Source: Pseudomonas hamedanensis (lineage in GTDB: Bacteria; Pseudomonadota; Gammaproteobacteria; Pseudomonadales; Pseudomonadaceae). From it: a stretch of 64,000 nucleotides of DNA. The translations under genes and the position numbers were made by a program. Under the pieces are notes generated by a model, which saw only the letters and a program-made list of their open reading frames with translations, had not been told where the DNA came from and ran no database searches. Location: contig NZ_CP077091.1 of NCBI RefSeq assembly GCF_014268595.2, positions 5,004,001 through 5,068,000 on the forward strand, read 5' to 3'. This document shows, piece by piece, positions 8,641-16,731 of the stretch; the first letter of the stretch is position 1; each line of letters opens with the position of its first letter.

Positions 8641-9366
8641 CTATATACCAATGGTTTGTACTTTGGACAGGGCAACGGTGCCCTTGCCAGCCAGGTTGAG
8701 CATCAGCTCGCCACCGGTCTGGCTGATCGTCACGCTGTTGACGGTCGCTGGCAGGTAAGTCGCCAGGTCCGTCGCGGTGCCGTTGATCGGCGCGCTCGCC
8801 TTGAAGGTGTAAGTCCCGACGGGCACCACGGTGCCGGCGGTGTCCTTGCCGTCCCAGGTGAAGCTGGCACTGCCAGCAGCGCGACTGCCCAGATCGATAG
8901 TGCGGACAGCTTTACCATCCTTGTCGGTGATGGTCACGGTGCCGCCCGCGATGGACGATGGCACGTTGACCGAACCGGTCAGGCCTTTGCTCGGATCGTC
9001 GAGTTGCGCGGTATTGGTTTGCACGATCACGTTGCGACCGACCAGCGACGACGCTTGCAGCGCCTGCGACGAGTTGTAGTTGCCGGCAAGGCCACTCACG
9101 GTGGAGTTCAACGTGGTGATGCCTTCGAGGCTGCTGAACTGCGCCAACTGTGCAACGAATGCGCTGTTGTCCTGCGGATCGAGCGGGTTCTGGTTTTTCA
9201 GCTGGGTCACCAGCAACTGCAGGAACGCGTCCTTGCCCAGCGCTTGCCCGCCGGTGCTGCTGTTGGTCGCCGAGGCAATGCCATCGGTGGTCGAACTGGT
9301 CTTTTTCGACGAGTTCGCCAGGATGTCATTCATGCTCAGGGAGCTGGTGGTATCGGTAACGCTCAT
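8641..9366 (-). CDS. flgD: Flagellar hook assembly scaffold FlgD
   Basis: 241 residues. FlgD caps the growing hook and is needed for polymerisation of FlgE. The N-terminal region contains the diagnostic KDAFLQLLVTQLKNQNPLDP motif followed by FVAQLAQFSSLEGI. The C-terminal half carries the FlgD Ig/tudor-like domain (VTITDKDGKAVRTIDLG, FTWDGKDTAGTVVP, TYTFKA). It lies between flgC and flgE with a 31-base gap to flgE, fitting one transcript. Confidence 0.96.
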   Translation of the reverse strand: MSVTDTTSSLSMNDILANSSKKTSSTTDGIASATNSSTGGQALGKDAFLQLLVTQLKNQNPLDPQDNSAFVAQLAQFSSLEGITTLNSTVSGLAGNYNSSQALQASSLVGRNVIVQTNTAQLDDPSKGLTGSVNVPSSIAGGTVTITDKDGKAVRTIDLGSRAAGSASFTWDGKDTAGTVVPVGTYTFKASAPINGTATDLATYLPATVNSVTISQTGGELMLNLAGKGTVALSKVQTIGI

Positions 9367-9381
9367 GGCAGTCGCCCCTTA

Positions 9382-9825
9382 TTACTGACCGAGGGTCAGT
9401 ACCTTCTGCATCATGGTCTTGGCGGTGTTCATCATTTCGGCGTTGGTCTGGAACGAACGGCTCGCGGAAATCATGTCAGCCATTTCTTCCACCACGTTGA
9501 CGTTCGGGTAGTAGACGTAGCCTTTGGCGTCAGCCGCCGGATGGTTCGGCTCGTAACGCGCTTCGAGGTTGCTGTCGTCTTCGACCACACCGAGCACTTG
9601 CACGCCCTGACCGGCCGCGTCCTGGTTCTGGAACAGCGAATTGCTGCCGCCAGCCTGGCCGCCCTGGAACATGGTGGCGAACACCGGGTGACGGGCGCGG
9701 TAGGTCTGGTCGATGCTCGACGAGACCGTCTCGGCGTTGGCGATGTTCGATGCGACGGTGTTCAGACGCGTGGTCTGGGCGCTCATGCCGCTGCCGGCAA
9801 TGTTGAAAACGCTGGACAGGGACAT
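9382..9825 (-). CDS. flgC: Flagellar basal-body rod protein FlgC
   Basis: 147 residues; proximal rod component. N-terminal SVFNIAGSGMSAQTTRLNTVASNIANAET is the rod-family signature, and the C-terminus (EMADMISASRSFQTNAEMMNTAKTMMQKVLTLGQ) is the matching helix. The central YEPNHPAADAKGYVYYPNVN is typical of FlgC. It starts 3 bases after the flgB stop and is followed 15 bases later by flgD. Confidence 0.97.
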   Translation of the reverse strand: MSLSSVFNIAGSGMSAQTTRLNTVASNIANAETVSSSIDQTYRARHPVFATMFQGGQAGGSNSLFQNQDAAGQGVQVLGVVEDDSNLEARYEPNHPAADAKGYVYYPNVNVVEEMADMISASRSFQTNAEMMNTAKTMMQKVLTLGQ

Positions 9826-9828
9826 GAA

Positions 9829-10239
9829 TTATTCTCCGCGCAGGGCTGACACCAGCCCTTTGAATTTGCTGTTGAGCAGCGTGAAGCTGGCCTGGAAGCC
9901 GACGGCGTTTTCCGCGTAGTTCGACTGTTCCAGTTGAGCGTCCACGGTGTTCTGGTCGATCGAAGGCTGCATCGGCGTGCGATACATCAGCGATTCGTCG
10001 CCATTGCCCAAGCCTTCAGCCTCGATGTGACGGCTGTTGGTCATGTTCAGGGCAAAGTGGCCGCCGGTCTTGGTCTTCTCGGTCTGTGCTTCGAGCACTT
10101 TGGAGAAATCCAGGTCACGCGCCTTGTAGTTCGGGGTATCGGCGTTGGCGATGTTGTTGGCCAGCACTTCGGCACGCTGGGCGCGGAAGCCCAGTGCTTT
10201 TTCGTGAATGCCGAGCGCTTTGTCGAAGCTGATGCTCAT
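9829..10239 (-). CDS. flgB: Flagellar basal-body rod protein FlgB
   Basis: 136 residues; the most proximal rod subunit. It has the N-terminal FlgB pattern (RAQRAEVLANNIANADTPNYKARDLDF) and a C-terminal helix (YAENAVGFQASFTLLNSKFKGLVSALRGE). The frame is open much further upstream, but ATG 10239 (MSISFDKALG) is the family start, and the upstream part consists of REP sequence. A sigma-54 promoter lies 43-58 bases before this start, so flgB is first in flgBCDE. Confidence 0.96.
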   Translation of the reverse strand: MSISFDKALGIHEKALGFRAQRAEVLANNIANADTPNYKARDLDFSKVLEAQTEKTKTGGHFALNMTNSRHIEAEGLGNGDESLMYRTPMQPSIDQNTVDAQLEQSNYAENAVGFQASFTLLNSKFKGLVSALRGE

Positions 10240-10281
10240 GTCGGGAACCTTCAGGTGACCGGTTTTTCGTAACTGAGCTTT

Positions 10282-10297
10282 AGCAAGCGCCGTGCCA
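10282..10297 (-). promoter_or_regulatory. Sigma-54 promoter of flgBCDE
   Basis: The minus strand reads TGGCACG-GCGC-TTGCT, an essentially perfect -24/-12 element with correct spacing. It lies 43 bases upstream of flgB. In Pseudomonas the flagellar hierarchy uses RpoN with FleQ or FleR activators at this level. Confidence 0.85.
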
Positions 10298-10299
10298 AA

Positions 10300-10328
10300 C
10301 GGACAAAGCCCCGTATTCCGGGGCTTTG
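10300..10328 (-). terminator. GC hairpin upstream of the flgB promoter
   Basis: CAAAGCCCC/GGGGCTTTG form a 9-bp stem with a 7-base loop directly upstream of the sigma-54 element. It lacks a long T run, so it may be a weak terminator insulating flgB from cheR or just an intergenic hairpin. Confidence 0.45.
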
Positions 10329-10334
10329 CGTCGA

Positions 10335-10406
10335 ACGGGCAAAGCGGCAATGCCAGAAAAGCGGCAACCGGTTTCCGCCGGATGCCGCTTTTCTGCCGCT
10401 TGCCCC
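10335..10406. repeat. Interrupted inverted repeat
   Basis: GGGCAAAGCGGCA...AGAAAAGCGGCA on the left pairs with TGCCGCTTTTCTGCCGCTTGCCC on the right in two blocks around GGTTTCCGCCGG, giving a hairpin of about 70 bases between flgB and the REPIN. Function unknown. Confidence 0.5.
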
Positions 10407-10432
10407 CGTTCTCCCTCCCACCACAGATCCAT

Positions 10433-10521
10433 TGTAGGAGTGAGCCTGCTCGCGATAGCCGTGTGTCAGTCGCTGATGTGTTGTCTGATAGACCGCAATC
10501 GCGAGCAGGCTCACTCCTACA
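10433..10521. repeat. REPIN
   Basis: Inverted REP pair (10433-10455 and 10498-10521) between cheR and flgB. Confidence 0.85.
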
Positions 10522-10558
10522 GGGGATTAGTGGCGTTTCGAAGAGAATATTCAGGCGC

Positions 10559-10597
10559 AAAAAAACGGCAGCCTAAAAGGACTGCCGTTTTTTGTGT
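10559..10597 (-). terminator. Terminator of cheR
   Basis: AAAAAACGGCAGxx/xxCTGCCGTTTTTTG forms a stem flanked by A and T runs, immediately after the cheR stop at 10611. It could act in both directions. Confidence 0.85.
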
Positions 10598-10610
10598 CGC
10601 CGCGAACCGG

Positions 10611-11438
10611 TTATTTCGCCTGGTAAATAATCCCCGGGCTGCACTGGACCATCTGGTAATGATCCGGCAAACCGTTCAGCGCCTCCGAAGCGCCAAGGAA
10701 CAGATACCCACCCGGCTTCAACGTGCTGTGAATACGCAACAGGATGTCTTTCTTCACTTCGGCAGAGAAGTAGATCAGCACGTTGCGGCAGAACACGATG
10801 TCGAACTTGCCCAACGCCGCGTAGCTGTCGAGCAGGTTGAACGAGCGAAACTCCACGCGGCTCTTGATCGGCGCCTTGACGACCCAGCGCCCCGGCCCTT
10901 TCGGATCGAAGTAGCGTTGCAGCCGTTCGGGCGACAGACCACGGCCGATCGCCAGGCTGTCGTACTCGCCGGTCTTGCAGTTGTTGAGCATGAGGCCGGA
11001 CAGATCGGTGGCAACGATCTGCACACCCATTTTCAGCTGACCGAGGTTGCTGCGCTCGAACTCGTCGATCGACATCGACAGCGAATAGGGTTCCTGACCT
11101 GACGAGCACGCCGCCGACCAGATCCGCAGACGCTGGTTGGGGCTGGCCTTGATCGCTTCAGGCAGTACCTTGTTCTTCAAGACTTCAAACGGATAGGTGT
11201 CACGAAACCACAGGGTTTCGTTGGTCGTCATGGCATCGACCACCTGCTCGCGCAAACCGCTGCGCGGCTGGGTCTGGATGCGCTGAACCAGCTCACCCAG
11301 GGACTTGATGCCTTGCTGCTCCATCAGTTTGTTGAGACGGCTCGAGACCAGGTACTGCTTGTTTTCACCGAGCAGAATGCCACAGGCTTTTTCCAGGAAG
11401 ACCCGGAACTGTTCAAAATCCAAATTACCCGTAGACAA
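10611..11438 (-). CDS. cheR: Chemoreceptor methyltransferase CheR
   Basis: 275 residues; S-adenosylmethionine-dependent methylation of chemoreceptor glutamates. An all-helical N-terminal domain (FEQFRVFLEKACGILLGENKQYLVSSRL) precedes the methyltransferase fold with RIWSAACSSGQEPYSLSM (SAM-binding loop), IVATDLS, DIVFCRNVLIYF and GGYLFLGASEAL. The start is a TTG at 11438 with AGAGG 8 bases upstream; no ATG fits the family N-terminus. It is preceded by cheV on the same strand with a 46-base gap. The cheV-cheR pair beside flgA/flgB is normal for Pseudomonas. Confidence 0.95.
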   Translation of the reverse strand: MSTGNLDFEQFRVFLEKACGILLGENKQYLVSSRLNKLMEQQGIKSLGELVQRIQTQPRSGLREQVVDAMTTNETLWFRDTYPFEVLKNKVLPEAIKASPNQRLRIWSAACSSGQEPYSLSMSIDEFERSNLGQLKMGVQIVATDLSGLMLNNCKTGEYDSLAIGRGLSPERLQRYFDPKGPGRWVVKAPIKSRVEFRSFNLLDSYAALGKFDIVFCRNVLIYFSAEVKKDILLRIHSTLKPGGYLFLGASEALNGLPDHYQMVQCSPGIIYQAK

Positions 11439-11484
11439 TGATGCCGCCTCTTAAATCGTGTTGATCGCCAGGGACAAAAGGCCC

Positions 11485-12417
11485 CTAGCTGATATCTGCT
11501 GCTTTGATCCGGTCGACTACCCGGGATGCGAGGTCATCAGGACGGAATTTGGCCAGGAAGTCATCAGCACCGACTTTCTTGACCATCGCCTGATTGAATA
11601 CCCCCGACAACGAAGTATGCAGGATGATATGAAGTTTTTGCATGCGTGCGTCGCCGCGGATTTCCGCCGTCAGGGTGTACCCGTCCATCTCCGGCATCTC
11701 GATGTCGGAAATCATCATCAGGAACTCTTCTTCCGGCTTCTTGCCTTCATCGACCAGCTTGCGCAGGTAATCCAGCGCCTGCTTGCCGTCGTTCAGCGCC
11801 ACCACTTCGACACCGATCGTCTGCAGGCAACGCGTGACCTGCTTGCGCGCCACCGACGAGTCATCGACCGTCAGCACCCGCAGTGACAACGCCTTGGTCT
11901 GGGTCTCGACGTCGACCACGCCCACCGAGATCGCTTCCGGCGTCGGCGCGACTTCGGCCAGCACCTTCTCGACGTCGATGATTTCGACTAACTGGTTGTC
12001 CACCCGGGTCACAGCGGTCAGGTAATGATCGCGCCCCGTGCCCTTGGGTGGTGGATGGATCTCTTCCCAGTTCATGTTGACGATGCGCTCCACCGAGCGG
12101 ACCAGGAAACCCTGGGTCTTGGTGTTGTACTCCGTGATGATCACGAACGGATTTTTCTTGTCTTTCAACGCACCGGAGCCAGTCGCCATCGCCAGATCCA
12201 GAATCGGAATGGTCGCCCCCCGAATATTCGCCACCCCGCACACGACAGGACTGGATTTGGGCATCAACGTCAGTGACGGGCATTGCAGCACTTCCCGAAC
12301 CTTGAACACGTTGATCCCGTAGAGCTGCTGGCCGTCGAGACGGAACAACAACAGCTCCAGGCGATTCTGCCCTACCAGTTGCGTGCGCTGGTTCACCGAA
12401 TCCATTACACCAGCCAT
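11485..12417 (-). CDS. cheV: Chemotaxis coupling protein CheV
   Basis: 310 residues. A CheW-like coupling domain (RLELLLFRLDGQQLYGINVFKVREVL, ANIRGATIPILDL) is fused to a receiver domain (VLTVDDSSVARKQV, acceptor Asp in MMISDIEMPEMDG, conserved Lys in DDFLAKFRPDDL). CheV links receptors to CheA and tunes signalling through its own phosphorylation. I use ATG 12417 (MAGVMDSVNQ) rather than the upstream alternative because TAGGAGT lies 7-8 bases before it. Confidence 0.95.
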   Translation of the reverse strand: MAGVMDSVNQRTQLVGQNRLELLLFRLDGQQLYGINVFKVREVLQCPSLTLMPKSSPVVCGVANIRGATIPILDLAMATGSGALKDKKNPFVIITEYNTKTQGFLVRSVERIVNMNWEEIHPPPKGTGRDHYLTAVTRVDNQLVEIIDVEKVLAEVAPTPEAISVGVVDVETQTKALSLRVLTVDDSSVARKQVTRCLQTIGVEVVALNDGKQALDYLRKLVDEGKKPEEEFLMMISDIEMPEMDGYTLTAEIRGDARMQKLHIILHTSLSGVFNQAMVKKVGADDFLAKFRPDDLASRVVDRIKAADIS

Positions 12418-12472
12418 GCCCAGACTCCTACACCAACGCCAAGTGTTGTTGCGACGCACATTTATTGCTAAA

Positions 12473-12488
12473 CGGCACGGCGCTTGCT
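12473..12488 (+). promoter_or_regulatory. Candidate sigma-54 promoter of flgA
   Basis: CGGCACG-GCGC-TTGCT differs from the flgB element by one base and keeps the -24 GG and -12 GC with correct spacing. A start site 12 bases past the -12 GC would fall at about 12498, only about 2 bases before the flgA ATG, so the transcript would be practically leaderless. Confidence 0.6.
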
Positions 12489-12499
12489 TTTTAACCTGT

Positions 12500-13261
12500 A
12501 TGAACGCTCAAACGACATTTTCCCGACGCCTGACATCCTCCCTTTGCAAAGGGCTTTGCGCGGTGTCCGCCGTTTTTTGCGTATTTGCCGGCAGTCCTGC
12601 CAATGCTGATGCGGTTACCTTGCCTGATATGCTTATCGGCGTGACTCAGGGCTTTCTTGAATTCACCGTAGAAGACTATCTGGCTACCAGTCAAACCGAA
12701 GGCCGCTACGAAATCGAAGTCAACCAGCTCGATCCGCGGCTGCGCATGCCCATGTGCGACAAGGAATTGACAGCGTCCCTGGAGAGTCCGGCACGCCCTC
12801 TGGGCCGCGTCACCGTCAAGGTTCGCTGCGAAGGCAGTTCGCCCTGGACCGTGTTCGTGCCCGCTCAAGTCCGCCTGTTTCGCGAGATTGTCACCACCAC
12901 CCGCCCGCTCAAGCGCGCCGGGATTATCGAGCCGCAGGATGTCACCCTGCGCGAGCGCGACGTCAGCGTGATCAATCAAGGTTTTTTGACGTCGGTGGAC
13001 GAAGCGATCGGACAAAAATTGACCCGACCAACGGTCGCCGATCAGGTGATTACGCTGGTCCATCTCGAACAGGCCGAAGTCATCCGCAAGGGTGATCAAG
13101 TCGTCATTACCGCCCGCAGCGGCACATTGGCCGTGCGGATGCCCGGCGAAGCGCTGGCCAACGGCGGCCTGAAAGAACAGATCCGGGTGAAAAACCTCAA
13201 CTCCCAGCGGGTCATCAAGGCGCAAGTCACCGCGCCCGGCCAAGTGGAAGTGGCAATGTAG
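12500..13261 (+). CDS. flgA: Flagellar P-ring assembly chaperone FlgA
   Basis: 253 residues from ATG 12500. A signal peptide is evident (basic SRRLTSSLCK, hydrophobic GLCAVSAVFCVFAG, cleavage near ANA-DA). The mature part has an N-terminal domain (FTVEDYLATSQTEGRYEIEVNQLDPRL) and the C-terminal SAF domain (ITTTRPLKRAGIIEPQDVTLRERD, GEALANGGLKEQIRVKNLNSQRVIKAQV). FlgA is a periplasmic chaperone for FlgI. No ribosome-binding site is visible upstream of the ATG, in keeping with the very close promoter. It is divergent from cheV. Confidence 0.95.
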   Translation: MNAQTTFSRRLTSSLCKGLCAVSAVFCVFAGSPANADAVTLPDMLIGVTQGFLEFTVEDYLATSQTEGRYEIEVNQLDPRLRMPMCDKELTASLESPARPLGRVTVKVRCEGSSPWTVFVPAQVRLFREIVTTTRPLKRAGIIEPQDVTLRERDVSVINQGFLTSVDEAIGQKLTRPTVADQVITLVHLEQAEVIRKGDQVVITARSGTLAVRMPGEALANGGLKEQIRVKNLNSQRVIKAQVTAPGQVEVAM

Positions 13262-13349
13262 AAAACTGGCGCTGACCCCGGCTGTTCCCTAAACTGTGCC
13301 GCAGCAGAACACGCGCCGGCGCAGGCAAGGCTCATTGCATAAATGTGCC

Positions 13350-13376
13350 TAAAGTTTTCCAGGGGATAGCCGAAAA
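13350..13376 (+). promoter_or_regulatory. Sigma-28 (FliA) promoter of flgM
   Basis: TAAAGTTT-N11-GCCGAAAA matches the FliA consensus (TAAAGTTT-N11-GCCGATAA) except for one base, with the exact 11-base spacer. It is 36 bases upstream of flgM, in accord with FliA control of its own anti-sigma factor. Confidence 0.85.
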
Positions 13377-13412
13377 CATGGCAAGCGTCCAAATTCCCAG
13401 AGGTTTTTTATC

Positions 13413-13739
13413 ATGGTTATCGATTTCAACCGTTTGAACAGTTCCTCGCCACTTACCGGCAATACACGTACCAGCAACGCCAAGGAAAGCGCTGAAAACA
13501 GCCCCTCCGCGCCGCTGAATACCCAGGCCGAAACGGCCAGTACCGCAAAAAGCGGGGAATCGGTACACCTCAGCAATGAGGCTCAACAGTTGCAGAAGGT
13601 CACTGACAAGCTGCGCGATCAGCCTGCTGTCGATAAAGCCCGTGTGGCCGAGTTGAAAGCCGCGATTGCCGATGGCAGCTATAAAGTCGACAGCAACCGT
13701 GTAGCCAGCAAACTGCTCAACTTCGAAGCCCAGCGCTAG
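13413..13739 (+). CDS. flgM: Anti-sigma-28 factor FlgM
   Basis: 108 residues. FlgM holds FliA inactive until the hook is complete and is then exported through it. The N-terminus ([11 protein letters not shown]) and an unstructured Ser/Thr/Ala-rich region precede the C-terminal sigma-binding segment ([15 protein letters not shown]...[28 protein letters not shown]). A ribosome-binding site (AGAGG) precedes the ATG. It is first in flgM-flgN-flgZ and is driven by a FliA promoter. Confidence 0.95.
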   Translation: MVIDFNRLNSSSPLTGNTRTSNAKESAENSPSAPLNTQAETASTAKSGESVHLSNEAQQLQKVTDKLRDQPAVDKARVAELKAAIADGSYKVDSNRVASKLLNFEAQR

Positions 13740-13787
13740 GCTTTTGCCGGCGCCAGGCTTTTGGACGCTTAAACCCCAAGGCCAGCC

Positions 13788-14255
13788 ATGCACGACACTA
13801 ATTTATTGCAATTGATCAACGACGACTTTGCTCCAGCGCAACAATTGCTGGAGTTGCTGCAAACCGAGTCCCTCGCTTTGCACGGTCGTGACATGCCGCT
13901 GCTGGAAGAAATTCTGGCGACCAAACAGGCCTTGATCATTCTGCTTGAACAGCATGGCCGCAAGCGCAGCGAAATCCTCGCCAGCCTCAACCTGCCGACG
14001 GATCGCACAGGTCTTGCGCAACTGGCCAGCCAGTCAAGCCTTGGCGAACAGTTGCTCAAGCAAGGCGACGCACTGACCGCTCTGATCGCGCAGTGCCAGG
14101 CGGCCAACGTCAAAAATGGCCAGTCGATCCAGATCCAGCAGGCCTCCACGGCCAACCAACTGAAAATCCTCACCGGCGGCGAGCCGCCAGCGCTGTATGA
14201 CGCCAGCGGAACCTTCGCCAAGCCGATCAAGCCGCGTACGCTCAGCCAGGCATGA
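13788..14255 (+). CDS. flgN: Flagellar export chaperone FlgN
   Basis: 155 residues, mostly helical. It starts LLQLINDDFAPAQQLLELLQTESLALHGRDM and continues LEEILATKQALIILLEQHGRKRSEIL, the helical hairpin of the FlgN family. FlgN chaperones the hook-filament junction proteins FlgK and FlgL. Its position between flgM and the PilZ protein matches other pseudomonads. AAGG lies upstream of the ATG. Confidence 0.92.
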   Translation: MHDTNLLQLINDDFAPAQQLLELLQTESLALHGRDMPLLEEILATKQALIILLEQHGRKRSEILASLNLPTDRTGLAQLASQSSLGEQLLKQGDALTALIAQCQAANVKNGQSIQIQQASTANQLKILTGGEPPALYDASGTFAKPIKPRTLSQA

Positions 14256-14347
14256 GCCATTCGGTGGCCACGCACTATCAACCTGCGAAACATACTGGCA
14301 AAATACTGGCCAGTCGTAGTCTTATTTTGTCTGGAGATTGAAGAACC

Positions 14348-15094
14348 GTGTCCAACACCCTAAGCGCGGATGATGCTCCGCAGCCTCCGAAGGTGCTCAC
14401 CACGCCACTGGAAATCTCCAGCAACCTGCGCCAGCTGCAAGACAGCCATGATCCGCTGATCATCACCTTCCACGAGCGCAGCCAGCGCTTTCAGAGTTAC
14501 TTGATCAAGGTTGACCGTGACACCGCCTCGATCGCGCTCGATGAGATGATCCCGCGTGACGGCGAACGCTTTCTGCAGGCCGGCGAGCCGTTCAAGGTCG
14601 AAGGTTTTCACGACGGTGTGCGCATCGCCTGGGAATGCACCGGCACGCTGAATATCGAAGAGTCAGACGGTGACCGTTTCTACACCGGCGCACTGCCCAC
14701 CGAAGTGGTCTACCACCAGCGGCGCAATGCCTTTCGCGCAGCGTTGAAACTGACCGATCTGGTCAGCGTTGAACTGGGCGGCGAAAAGCTCAAGACCCCT
14801 CTCCATGGCAAGCTGCTGGATATTTCCGCGACCGGTTGCAAGTTTCGTTTCGAAGGCGACATCACTGACCGCCTGCAACTGGGCCAGGTCTACGATCGCC
14901 TGATCGCCCCGCCGCTGTTCGGCAACCAACCCATCTCCGTCGAGCTGCGTTACCTGCATTTCGAAGAAAAACTCAACATCACCTTCGCCGGCCTGCGTTT
15001 CCACAACATCAGTGGTCAGGCTGCGCGCAACGTTGAGCGCTTCGTCTATCAGTTGCAGCGTGAAGCGCGCCGGTTCGACAAAGACGACATGTGA
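14348..15094 (+). CDS. flgZ: Flagellar brake protein, c-di-GMP receptor (YcgR/FlgZ, PilZ domain)
   Basis: 248 residues with a GTG start (TGGAG 11 bases upstream). The N-terminal YcgR domain ([29 protein letters not shown]...[16 protein letters not shown]) precedes a C-terminal PilZ domain. The PilZ domain has the c-di-GMP-binding arginines in [12 protein letters not shown] and the (D/N)xSxxG motif in [13 protein letters not shown]. On binding c-di-GMP this protein slows the motor. It forms a cluster with flgM and flgN and ends in a strong terminator. Confidence 0.93.
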   Translation: MSNTLSADDAPQPPKVLTTPLEISSNLRQLQDSHDPLIITFHERSQRFQSYLIKVDRDTASIALDEMIPRDGERFLQAGEPFKVEGFHDGVRIAWECTGTLNIEESDGDRFYTGALPTEVVYHQRRNAFRAALKLTDLVSVELGGEKLKTPLHGKLLDISATGCKFRFEGDITDRLQLGQVYDRLIAPPLFGNQPISVELRYLHFEEKLNITFAGLRFHNISGQAARNVERFVYQLQREARRFDKDDM

Positions 15095-15108
15095 GTCGCA
15101 GCGACCAA

Positions 15109-15147
15109 CAAAAAAGGGCAGTCCCTCGCAGGACTGCCCTTTTTTCA
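15109..15147 (+). terminator. Terminator after flgZ
   Basis: AAAAAAGGGCAGTCC/GGACTGCCCTTTTTT: a strong stem with A and T tracts on either side, probably working in both directions. Confidence 0.9.
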
Positions 15148-15161
15148 TGCCTGAAAAGCTT

Positions 15162-15267
15162 CTGTGGCGAGAGAGCTTGCTCCCGCTGGGGCGCGAAGCG
15201 GCACCTTTTCTTGCGCAAAAGCAGGGCCTGCTACGCAGTCCAGCGGGAGCAAGCTCCCTCGCCACAG
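15162..15267. repeat. REPIN of a second family
   Basis: CTGTGGCGAGAGAGCTTGCTCCCGCTGG at the left is inverted at the right (CCAGCGGGAGCAAGCTCCCTCGCCACAG). This is a different REP class from the TAGGAGTGAGCC family. Confidence 0.85.
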
Positions 15268-15282
15268 TTAGAGCCGCAAACC

Positions 15283-16662
15283 TCAGGGTCTGGCGCCACT
15301 GATATCCGGCGCAGGTTTGTCATCGCGGCTAGTCAAATCATCTTCGTCCACCGATTCAGGTTGCGCGGCGGGTTCCGGCTCAGAGCTTGAAGGCGTCGGG
15401 TCCTGCACCATCTGCTCCTGCACCACCTGCTCGTCCACCCGCGGGTCAAGCGCGGCCACCAGCGGCGAACTCGACATGCTGTCCGGCATCGCCACATGGT
15501 GCAGCGGCGCGTCGTCGACCTGATGCAGATTGGTCACCGCTTTCGGGCGAATCCGCCACACCAGCACCAGCGCAAAGAAACTGAAAAACGCATACAGGCT
15601 CTGACTGCCGAGAAACTTCATCAACACACCGGCCAGCAACGGCCCGATACTCGCGCCGACGCCATAAGTCACCAGCAACATCGCCGTCAGCGACACGCGT
15701 CGGTCGCCCTCGACATGGTCGTTGGAAAAGGCCACCGCCAGTGGATACAGGCAGAACTGCACCAGCGAGCACAAGAAGCCGACAACGAACAACACCTCCA
15801 GCGGCACCTGCGGCAAAATCGCCAGCGGCAGTGCCGCGACCGCCAGAAACCCGGCGAAGCAGCGAATCAGCAGCGCCCGGTCATAGCGGTCGGACAACCA
15901 GCCCAGCGGCCACTGCACCAGCAATCCGGCAAAAATGCAGCTACCCATGAACAGACCGACCTGTTCGGTCGACAGCCCCTGCTGGGAGGCATACAACGGC
16001 GCCAGACCGTAGAACGAACCGATGATCAGCCCGGCGCCAAGCACCGTGCTCAGTGATTGCGGTACGCGCTTGATAAAGAAGCGCGGCTCCATCGGCGCCG
16101 GATGCAGCGGCGCCGGATGAATCCGCCGTGTCAGGGCCACGGGCACCAGGCACAGCGCAAAACACAGGGCGACCAGCATCAGCAGCTCCAGGCCCAGGCC
16201 GGGGTGCATGACCAGAATCAGTTGCCCCAGCACCAGGCCCAGGTACGAGGCAATCATGTAGCCGCTGAATACCAGGCCGCGCTGGTTAGCGTCCGCCTGC
16301 TCGTTGAGCCAGCTTTCGATCACCATGTATTGGCACATCATGCCCAGACCGACGATGGTCCGCAGCACCAGCCACGCCGGCAGCCAGTCCACCAGGCCAT
16401 GCCCGAGCACCGCCGCGCCGACGATCCCGGCACACGCCGAATACGCGCGGATATGCCCGACCCGGGCGATCAGCCGGTGACCGATCTTGCCGCCCAGCAC
16501 CAGGCCGAAATAATTCGCCGCCATCAGCGCACCGACCCACAGGCCGTCGACGTTGTCAGCGGCCAGGCGCAGTGCCAGATAGGTGGATAACAAGCCCGAA
16601 CCGATCAACATCATCAGTGAGGCGAAATACAGCGCTCGAAAGGATTTCCAGATTTGGCGCAT
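15283..16662 (-). CDS. MFS transporter (YcaD-like)
   Basis: 459 residues with about 12 hydrophobic segments, so an inner-membrane major facilitator. It starts MRQIWKSFRALYFASLMMLIGSG and has the family loop motif (YFGLVLGGKIGHRLIARVGHIRA) between segments 2 and 3, and a repeat of it (GWLSDRYDRALLIR) midway. The last ~70 residues form a hydrophilic, Pro/Ser/Glu-rich tail (SSSEPEPAAQPES) that is probably cytoplasmic. No substrate can be named. It is a single gene between flgZ and a glutamine-synthetase-like gene. Confidence 0.88.
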   Translation of the reverse strand: MRQIWKSFRALYFASLMMLIGSGLLSTYLALRLAADNVDGLWVGALMAANYFGLVLGGKIGHRLIARVGHIRAYSACAGIVGAAVLGHGLVDWLPAWLVLRTIVGLGMMCQYMVIESWLNEQADANQRGLVFSGYMIASYLGLVLGQLILVMHPGLGLELLMLVALCFALCLVPVALTRRIHPAPLHPAPMEPRFFIKRVPQSLSTVLGAGLIIGSFYGLAPLYASQQGLSTEQVGLFMGSCIFAGLLVQWPLGWLSDRYDRALLIRCFAGFLAVAALPLAILPQVPLEVLFVVGFLCSLVQFCLYPLAVAFSNDHVEGDRRVSLTAMLLVTYGVGASIGPLLAGVLMKFLGSQSLYAFFSFFALVLVWRIRPKAVTNLHQVDDAPLHHVAMPDSMSSSPLVAALDPRVDEQVVQEQMVQDPTPSSSEPEPAAQPESVDEDDLTSRDDKPAPDISGARP

Positions 16663-16731
16663 CGGCGTTCCGAGCGGCTCCTTGCAATAAATACCGGACG
16701 ATCAAAACGATAGTCCGGTGGCGACAGTTCG

